In this document: in pieces, positions 57,090 to 64,000 of the stretch | Position numbering within the stretch: position 1 is the first letter of the stretch | Layout: each line of letters starts with the position of its first letter | NCBI GenBank assembly: GCA_034401795.1 | Contig: CM067367.1 | Span: 81,441,786-81,505,785 of the forward strand | Length of the DNA: 64,000 bases | Reading direction: 5' to 3' | Source: Chaetoderma sp. LZ-2023a | Lineage: Eukaryota > Mollusca > Caudofoveata > Chaetodermatida > Chaetodermatidae | Program-made: the position numbers and the translations under genes | Notes under the pieces: generated by a model | Database searches by the model: none | The model's input: only the letters and a program-made list of their open reading frames with translations | What the model was told of the DNA's origin: nothing

Positions 57090-58330
57090 TACATACAAAA
57101 CCACTGAAATAATTGGCTCAGTGAGTGTCTGCTCCTGGCCTGCAAATTGGCATTTGTAAAGACCACGACAAAGGCTGGTTTTGGCCGGTGTTGGCATCAA
57201 ATGGGTAATGAGACAATTGGACTAAATGTTGTTGCTGATTTGCTCAATACGTTGATTTTCAGGAAAATTAATAATATTCATATGATCATCTGTGTTAAAA
57301 ACCCGTAATCTTTTAGCCATAACTCAGAGGTGGTCACTCGAGCATTTTTTTACTACCGTACAATCTCTCTATATTCTTTGTCAAGATCCTTTCGAAGGAA
57401 TTATCGTGATGTTAGTAATATATCTCGGGTTGCCCAATCTATAAATAAGGTAGGTGTTGTTAACTCCATTCATTCAGAAATCTCTTATTCCATTAGTTGT
57501 CAAGATTGGCTTTAGACTGAAATTACTGGCTTGGTAATCGAGTCAGTCATTCCAGTGGTAAAGGTTCAAAGGTTATATGCTTGGAATGCAAATAGATATT
57601 TAGGAAAAGCAATACATACCCAATGCTGATAAATCTGTTGACGTTAATTTACTGTTCGCACATTGTGATTAGAAGCGCCTGTCATTCAGTCTGACTATAA
57701 GCACATACTCAGCAATGTGCGACTAAGATGATCTCCGACAAAGTTAACATTAAAACATTTTAACATAGAAGTGCCAGAATCTAAGACAGGTCTTGTATAC
57801 GCTGATGAACATTTTGAAACAAATTTTACTGGAAACCTTGACCAACAGCTGCCAGTCATATTATCTTCAAAATATTCAACATAATATTTGTTAAATTCAT
57901 ATTGATATTGCATACGCGATAACTATTTTGAATGTATTTTGACTGGAACATGGGGCACAGTAGCAGCTATCAATAACATTCCTTCAAAATATTGAACATA
58001 ATGTTTGACAGTTATTTTGAAAGTAATTTGATTGGCGCATGTAGCTACCATAGGGTCCAATGACTATCGATGAAATTACCTTTTAAAATAGTCAACATAA
58101 TATTTAGGAATCTGACAGTTCAATGGTCTTGAGAAATGTCCGTTTGCAGACCAAAGGAAGAATATTTTTGAAAATTTTACACTGGAATGACTGGTTCAAT
58201 AAGAAAGACAGTCATTCCATTGATACATTTTCAAAAATAGTCTTCTCTTTGTCTGCAAAAAGTTTTAAAAAAATAGTCACTACCAGCAGATACATAGCTG
58301 GCAGACGCATACTCAGAATTTCACTACGAG
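57090..58330. mobile_element. Family A and B fragments inside the 2.06-kb insert
   Basis: Family B: 57,110-57,215 (GGCCTGCAAATTGGCATTTG), 57,515-57,570 (ACTGGCTTGGTAATCGAGTC / AGTCATTCCAGTGG), 58,120-58,265 (TTTTACACTGGAATGACTGG ... GACAGTCATTCCATTG). Family A: 57,790-58,110, with three repeats of TTTTGAAA.TA.TTTGA.TGG and TTCAAAATATTCAACATAATAT. Their presence means that the 2.06-kb insert was either built from, or later hit by, both families. Confidence 0.65.
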
Positions 58331-58344
58331 ACGTGTGCCCACAT

Positions 58345-58505
58345 ATTCAAATGCATTCGCAATGCATTTGCATTTGCACTTGCATTTGAATAAGTTGCAA
58401 ACATTCGCATTTGCAGTTAAATGAAATGGCGCAAGGCTGCATTTGCACTTGCATTTGCATTTGAATCATTTACAAATATTTGCATTTGCATTTAAATGCA
58501 ATACC
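58345..58505. repeat. Octamer-rich (ATTTGCATTTG)n cluster, right
   Basis: Same type and orientation as the left cluster, with about four ATTTGCAT octamers, ending TTTGCATTTAAATGCAATAC. With the left cluster it gives the insert direct, not inverted, subterminal repeats. Confidence 0.85.
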
Positions 58506-59081
58506 ATGCACTTGGATCCAAGCCTGTCTCTGAGCGAGGTTCGATTGGACCTACGATGTCGATAGCAACACTGCAGAAGGGTGTGTCAATACGAGGAGCT
58601 TTCTGGACTGGAACTTTGATAACATTGCCTTTGGGAATAGTCTTCTGACAGTAGTCAGAGGGCATACGGAAACGTCGCACATCAGCTCCAATACCTGGCC
58701 AACAGAAAGTCTGGGTAATACGGCAGAATGTCTTATGAAAACCTAGATGACCAGCCATACTGGATTCATGGCCCAATTTTAACACATCGGTACGCAGTGT
58801 CTCCGGGACAATGAGTTGTTTAGTTGCTTTACTTGAATCACAATTGAGAGAAACGAATCTATACGTTAATGTTTTATGCGTAGCATACTGTTCCACGCCA
58901 TTCTTAGATTTAAATGTACTATTTTGCAAACAGTTCCTATGACAGTTTCTAAGTTTATGATCATTAGTTTCTAATTTCGATAATTAACTTAATGATTGGG
59001 TTTTCAGAAAAAACCCATCAGGAACAGACATGGGCTTGAAAGTATCTTTCGCCATGGCTTTACTACGAGTTACTGCTGTGT

Positions 59082-59935
59082 TTACATAATTATGTTCAAC
59101 TTCACTAACACAATCAACACACACACTTCACTTGGAGAATCTATAGGTTGAGCTGACTTGGATTCCTTCATTTGGACATGGCTAGGTATATCGGACTCAA
59201 ACACATTAACTGACAGTTTTTGCGTGTGCATATAATGAGGGTTCTGTTGGACAGTGGAAAGAGGATCAGTATTCCCAGATATTCCCCTACTTGACCCTAT
59301 AATGTTACCAACAATGACTGACGTTACAAAGAGTGTTCTCAAAGCCAGAGCATTAACCTTGCCAGAATAGAAAGCAGATTGAATGGTTACCTCTGCAATG
59401 GAGGCTGACCTGACGGTTCGATCAATCATGACAAAAGATTTATGTTTACCTGTCAAAGTACTTCTTCAACAAGGGATCTTCTTATGGTCACCGTGTTGCA
59501 ACCTGTGCCTCGCATGACAGTAACCGAATTACCATTAACATAACCGCTTTCCAATGGTAATGAGTTCAACAGTGGTGACTCTAAGCAGTTATTACTTACC
59601 ATGAGAATTTGACAAACACAACTTAAATGTACTCCACACTTGTCCACAGAACACACGTGTCCATCATCCACAGCAACACATAATGTACCTGTATTATTAG
59701 GTCTTCCACTACTACCAACGTTACTTCCTTTAAGTGCAGGGCAATTACGACGTGCATGGCCTACATCAGTGCATTGAAAACAAGGAAGATGTGCGTTTAT
59801 GTGTTGTCCTGACTGTGACGTTACCTTAGTCGAAGGTGGTTGCTGACCTTCCTTGTTCTTCCCCGCTCGACTACCTACATTACGCCATCCTCGTGCAGCT
59901 AAATACGTATCAGATAAACGTACCACCTCTGCCAC
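59082..59935 (-). pseudogene. Gag knuckle and retropepsin-like protease of the Gmr1-like element
   Basis: Frame 59,935-59,453: CFQCTDVGHARRNC is a complete CCHC knuckle. The protease follows (VNGNSVTVMRGTGCNTVTIR), where the catalytic triad Asp-Thr-Gly is changed to Gly-Thr-Gly (codon GGC at 59,507-59,509). The next frame (59,456-59,082) supplies the flap and the second half (RTVRSASIAEVTI, VIVGNIIG). The two frames overlap by a 4-base shift. An aspartic protease of this type needs the lost Asp, so the enzyme is dead regardless of the frameshift. Confidence 0.75.
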
Positions 59936-60649
59936 GTAAAAGCTGTATGTTCACTTATAAACACACACGAGCAATTCTCGTGGTAAACTATGTAGGTACT
60001 GTTCTCTCAAGAGAAACTGTCTTAAGTCAATATACTCACTTTTGATTCCTGACAATTGTATCCAGCGATCAAAGTAAGACGTCATTCTGGAAGAAAGGTG
60101 TGTGGGTGTCTCATTGGTCTCGGGCTTCGAACCATACAACTTACGCTTAAAGGCAGCCTGTATTAATTAGTATGCTCTCAGCAAAGCTTCTTTCAGTTGT
60201 TTAACGTCGGATGCTTCGTCCGCAGTAAGCCTAGAATATATATCAAACGCCTTACCTCGCAACAGTGTGTTTAGGAATATAGCCTTGTCTTCGGATTTCT
60301 AATCATGAATAGCAGAATAGCGTTATACTCTTTCGATGTACGCACCCATAGTGTCATTACTGTCATCAAAATAGGGAAGCTTGGGCCCATTACTTCTGAA
60401 TGCGCTATCCCAATTTATGACACTGCTGTTTCCTGGTGCAGGAGTCCTACCTTTCTCCAATGCCTCTATATCCATCTTCTTTATATCCCGTTCGGGAACC
60501 CTACGCTCACGCTCGGCAGCATGCGCTTCCTTAGTCCTAGCTTCTTCATAATGACGTTGCAACCGTGCCCCCTCTCGCTGCGCCTGGGCATCATCTCGTG
60601 CAGCCTGTTCTAACACAAACCTCGCTAAATAGTGTACAAACAAGTCCAA
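59936..60649 (-). pseudogene. Gag of the Gmr1-like element
   Basis: Frame 60,649-60,323 begins MDLFVHYLARFVLEQAARDD, followed by a highly charged helix (EEARTKEAHAAERERRVPER) typical of the gag N-terminus in metazoan gypsy elements, then PKLPYFDDSNDTMGAYIERV at the start of the capsid-like domain. Stops at about 60,320 and 60,304. The capsid continues in other phases (FKRKLYGSKPETNETPT..., SYFDRWIQLSGIKSEYIDLR, 60,170-59,951). Gag would form the particle that packages the element RNA. Confidence 0.75.
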
Positions 60650-61956
60650 CTATTTACCAGTTTCAACATACAGTGTTAAACTAGCCATATCATACACGTA
60701 TATAAAGGCAGAATACAGACTTGCAGTTATACGCATGCGTAAAGCTATGTATTGGAAATTAAAGTTAAACAGGGTGGAGAGTTGGAGGGATGTAATATGA
60801 CAAGTTTCAAGCTACTCAATTTCTCAGTGTATGAATCCACAGAGAAATGGAATACCAGTAAAACCGACATCGAAAATACTCGTTAAAATGCACGTTCATA
60901 CTGGGTAAAGTGACGTACATGACAGGAGAATTTGATTATGAGTTATGATTGTGAACGAAATATAGTTGCAGCAGGACAGCTATGGAAGTTACATACACTG
61001 CCTAGCAATTTTAATTACAGAATACAATCTATTATAGTATGCACACCTCAGGGTGGGGTACCCCAGTATGGCTTTAACCCTTTCCTCCCCAGCGTGAAGA
61101 CCACAAATATACATCAGGGTGTAGAATATTAATCGGCTAAACATTAACCCTTTCCTCCCCCAGCGTGAAGACCGCAAAACATGTATTGCTAAGCACTACA
61201 CACAACAGAATCGCTGACCAGTTAAACAAATAAATCAAGCATAAAAACAATGTCAAGAGACCTACAAGTTCCAGGTAACACTGGCCAATCAATTGCCTAC
61301 TACTGTAGCAATATAATTACGCAAAGCAGACCAAGCAAATAAAAAATAACCCAGGAATTTCCAAATATTCAGACAAATTCCAGATTACCAGGCCTCCTAA
61401 TTAGTATCAACAGGGTACCAAACGATTCGAAAATCACGCTACAGTTATCACTCTACAGCGGGTAATAACAATGGCCTTGACCTTGTCTCCAATCCTGGAC
61501 AACAAGCTGCGTCCGGTGCCCAAAATTAATTAACTTACAAATGACTAATAACGTGCCATTCACACACAGATTTGATGAACGTAACACGTACGCATACGAG
61601 TAAACACGCTGACGCATAGAGCGTCAAATAATCACGACAAATAAGCACGCCTTGGGCACGCATGAAGTACATATATATATCGAGCAAATTATACGTTAAT
61701 AAACTGCGTATGACTTAGAGCCATGCGTCTTTATGTAACTTAGGTAAGCAAATGAATAGGTAATGCTGAAAGCAAAACTTATGCACCTGCAGATGCATTA
61801 ACTTGCTTGCTTGCACGAATAGAATCAGGTATGATATTAATGCAAATGAATGGTGTTGCAATGGTAACCTCAGGTGTTGGGTTATGAAGTTTTCAAAAAT
61901 CACGTGACATGAAAAATCGACCCAGGAAAATAATCACTGGATCTAAAGAGGGGTCA
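60650..61956. other. 5' region upstream of gag; no gene seen
   Basis: Where the 5' untranslated region and LTR of the Gmr1-like element would be expected. Direct repeat: TTAACCCTTTCCTCCCCAGC...GAAGACC occurs at about 61,076-61,108 and 61,145-61,178. No matching LTR partner was seen downstream of 55,790. Confidence 0.4.
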
Positions 61957-62190
61957 CGTGATCTTCACAAACACCTCAACACCACTCAATAATTTTGTAA
62001 ACAAGATGTTATTATAATATGACAATGTACATAGGGAATATGATATGGGAAATAATGAATTACTGCATTAACTTATCTATATCTTCTTGGTGGCGCTCGT
62101 CCGTAACCGCGATGTCCGGTGTAGATCAGTAGAGCTTGCGCGCGTGATCCAGAATCCCTGTGAAACGTTAAACGTCCTCTCAGTGTACAT
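61957..62190 (-). mobile_element. Second fragment of the Gmr1-like element (integrase 3' end)
   Basis: Matches 55,798-56,065 base for base over long stretches (CACCTCAACACCACTCAATA, TGAATTACTGCATTAACTTA, TCTATATCTTCTTGGTGGCG, CTTGCGCGCGTGATCCAGAA), with a 38-bp internal deletion near 62,117. It encodes the last integrase residues (ERHQEDIDKLMQ). It lies upstream of gag on the same strand, so two copies stand head to tail. Confidence 0.85.
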
Positions 62191-64000
62191 GCACCAGATG
62201 CACGTGCAACATCAACGCCACCCGGATTGATACTGTCACCACGTGGTTGTCACCAAGCATCTGCTTCTCAGACCAACGCCAAAGGTCACCATATGCTGAA
62301 GATTAAAGCAACAACAACACTGCTAAATAATTAGCAATAATAATGCATAACTGTTTGCGAGAGGTTTGGGGGTTGGGCGACAAGTATGTAGCCAGTCGAA
62401 GAAATGTTCAATGTTCGACGAATTCCATTAAGCCAGTTGAATATTTTAGTTTAAACGTGGCATACAAACTGACAGACGGACGAACGCTGTCACTACAACA
62501 TCCATATTTGAAGAAATTGTTCATTAAATACGGACCGACGGAGGGCCGAAGGCTGTCACTAAGTAATTCATATTGAAAGATATGAGGGTCCGCTCATGAC
62601 GATAATGGGCCACATTGTCCGATGATACACATGCACACAATATTATAAAAATGGATGAAAATGCGTACAGAATTGTAAACATGGTGAATAAGCGTAATCA
62701 ACGAATAATTGCCAAAATAAATACCTATGCTGCTGTGCAACAGATAAGAAATGCAATACTACATTAAAGCACACGTTGAGTGTTAAGTTGCAAACTGGAC
62801 AGCAACAGATAGCAACAATACACCAACATGTTGAGCAAGATATTCATTGAAACCAAATTGAAAACGCAACAGCAAGATAAGAACAATATAATAATTCAGT
62901 TACCTGAGACGTAATTAGATGCGCTACAAATTCATGATCAAAGACGAAACTTGAAAAATAGTTTGACCAACTGTCAGACTCAAAATTAAAATGTACAGTG
63001 ACCAGAAAGGACTAGCAGCGTGCGCCAAGAGGTGAACCACGCACGAGGCAATTTGCATAACAAAACATGACAGGCGAAAACTGAATGACGAGGCGATTGA
63101 CCCATCTAATCCAGGAATCGAATATCAATAATAAAATGGCACAAAACCATGAACAACAAATAAACTAATTGGTGCGTTTCATAGGAAACCATATAAACAT
63201 ACACATTAATTCAAATCGAAAAGCAAAATGACCAATATCGCTAATCAATACATTAAACCGCAATAGAATTAATAGGGTTACCGATATAAAAGCCTGGCCA
63301 GAGAATGCACAATAAATCCAGGTAAAACGCACACACTTAAAGTACTTATATAACAATAATAACCATGAGAAATGGAGGAAAATGTGACACATCCCCACAA
63401 TTCAAGAAGTTACATTAATTAACTTTAAAATACTACACATTTTCCTCAATACGAGCACAATTTTGGAACAACCACGAACCCTAGCCGGATGCTTCACTTC
63501 TCATCAGCAGCGAGTATGCCAAGTAGATATAAAAATGTTACTAACAGACCGTTTGCCAGTGGACTGGGAACAAGATGTGTGAAGTACGTGCTACTGGACC
63601 GGATCGCTGTCTGCAGCTTCACATAGCTGGATAAGTACCGAATCTTGAAAGCGGTTGCTTTTCAAATGGCCGTGAGCCACATGCGTGGATTATAATGAGA
63701 AGGAAAGGAAGACAGGTTTGTTCCGGTGCCTAAATATCCGCAAAGCTTCTGAATGTTGATGATATAGAGCCACCACAATAGCGTAATGAATGTTAGTCGC
63801 AGATGCAAATTCAAATATGGGTATCCATAATCTGTCCGAATAACGTAGGACAGTTCTTAAAAATCTTCATTAAATTTCGGTTACGTCTCGCTGGTGTCCC
63901 ACCCAGCCACCCAGCCAGCCACCCACCCCGCCAGCCATCATTTACCCCTCCGGTCGCTAGTTTTACTGAAGCGGAATGTCCTTCCAGAATAATAACGTTC
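62191..64000. other. AT-rich end region, no gene recognised
   Basis: Contains a near-tandem duplication (CATACAAACTGACAGACGGACGAACGCTGTCACTA, about 62,460-62,500, and GGACCGACGGAGGGCCGAAGGCTGTCACTA, about 62,532-62,562) and a CCAGCCAC-rich low-complexity tract at 63,900-63,942. ORFs present are short and without features. Confidence 0.4.

Larger units (their letters stand above)
56468..58528. mobile_element. 2.06-kb element inserted in the integrase
   Basis: Bounded by TCTGA on both sides (56,463-56,467 and 58,529-58,533). The integrase coding continues on both sides of these duplicates, so the boundaries are set by the interrupted gene. The insert starts CCAAGCATGGGTACAGGTGC and ends CACTTGGATCCAAGCCTGTC; CCAAGCATGG and CCATGCACTTGG are imperfect inverted repeats. 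Both ends carry TTTGCA-rich clusters. The interior holds family A and B fragments and no coding frame over 90 codons. A 5-bp duplication would fit several cut-and-paste or LTR types; superfamily unknown. Confidence 0.78.
55902..58929 (-). pseudogene. Integrase of the Gmr1-like element, split
   Basis: Frame 58,929-58,540: LKLGHESSMAGHLGFHKTFC (H2C2 zinc domain, His part), GIGADVRRFRMPSDYCQKTI (first Cys of the CxxC pair replaced), then VAIDIVGPIEPRSE (core start). After the 2.06-kb insertion, 56,462-56,333 has RGNRFILTLIDCSTRYPGV (first catalytic Asp); 56,350-56,325 has LTDNG (second Asp) in a shifted frame; 56,326-55,901 has TTPYHAMANGLCEKMN (catalytic Glu) and LFAYRETTHSSAGFSPFELV, the GPY-side conserved block. 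All three acidic residues survive, but in different frames. Confidence 0.82.
55790..60649 (-). mobile_element. Ty3/gypsy-type LTR element with gag-protease-integrase order (Gmr1-like)
   Basis: Minus strand, in order: gag (60,649-59,940), CCHC knuckle (59,790), protease (59,560-59,200), a linker with AVTRSKAMA (about 59,080), integrase zinc domain (58,830-58,600), integrase core (58,600-55,902). No RT or RNase H is present between protease and integrase, where ordinary gypsy elements carry them. This order (integrase directly after protease) is the one described for Gmr1-like elements, in which RT follows integrase. Here nothing RT-like follows either: homology with the second fragment at 61,957 ends at 55,790. 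A 2.06-kb insertion splits the integrase. LTRs were not identified. Confidence 0.72.

Overview
This is eukaryotic (metazoan) nuclear DNA. It has low coding density, many simple-sequence repeats, an interstitial TTAGGG tract, and layer upon layer of decayed transposable elements. No intact host gene with recognisable exons was found. The organism is most likely an aquatic invertebrate. A tandem unit near 50.1-50.5 kb (AAGAGGCCCAAGGGCC, then '...AAGATGGC...TTCCACCCAAGTTT...TTGAAATC...') resembles repeats I remember from bivalve and gastropod genomes, so a mollusc or other lophotrochozoan is favoured. This rests on memory and I could not test it.

Layout. 0-4.3 kb: Tc1/mariner transposase remnant, a foldback element and the tail of a non-LTR retrotransposon. 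4.3-6.6 kb: first copy of a long interspersed element with a TATAAAAGG box; a diverged second copy lies at 51.6-54.2 kb. 8.4-11.3 kb: microsatellites around a frameshifted non-LTR reverse transcriptase (RT). 11-19.6 kb: dense field of two short inverted-repeat families. Family A is about 400 bp, has TIRs near AATGGACCTTTCCAGTTT, a central hairpin and repeated TGACGTCA motifs. Family B is TTAA-flanked, has a near-perfect central palindrome and looks piggyBac-like. A 35-bp perfect hairpin sits at 12.15 kb. 19.7-21.5 kb: minisatellite, GC-rich tetranucleotide repeats, a coiled-coil ORF and a (TAC)n tract.

21.8-28.3 kb and 31.9-38.2 kb, both minus strand: two near full-length but mutated copies of one two-ORF non-LTR element (ORF1 with CCHC knuckles; ORF2 with endonuclease, RT and C-terminal zinc domain; L1/Tx1-like). 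Between them lie another non-LTR fragment and the telomere-like tract. 38.2-43.7 kb: more family A and B copies, one split by a short LINE tail with an 8-bp target duplication. 43.8-45.0 kb: the best-preserved coding stretch, a 5'-truncated CR1/L2-type RT between (TA)n and (ATT)n. 45.4-47.5 kb, minus: decayed BEL/Pao gag-pol.

50.8-55.2 kb: a broken gene of a widespread invertebrate family (C-terminal core HTLTGCD), split by the second copy of the long element. 55.8-60.65 kb, minus: a Ty3/gypsy-type element with gag, protease and integrase but no RT in between, as in the Gmr1-like domain order. Its integrase is split by a 2.06-kb insertion that has TCTGA on both sides and octamer-motif (ATTTGCAT) clusters at both ends. 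A second fragment of the same element is at 61.96-62.19 kb. The rest, to 64 kb, is AT-rich and unassigned.

The parts do not form a pathway; the window is a record of successive insertions. The observations most worth following up are the nested insertions with visible target duplications, the regulatory-type motifs carried by the mobile elements (CRE-like and octamer), the recurrent 2.2-2.6 kb element and the perfect hairpin.
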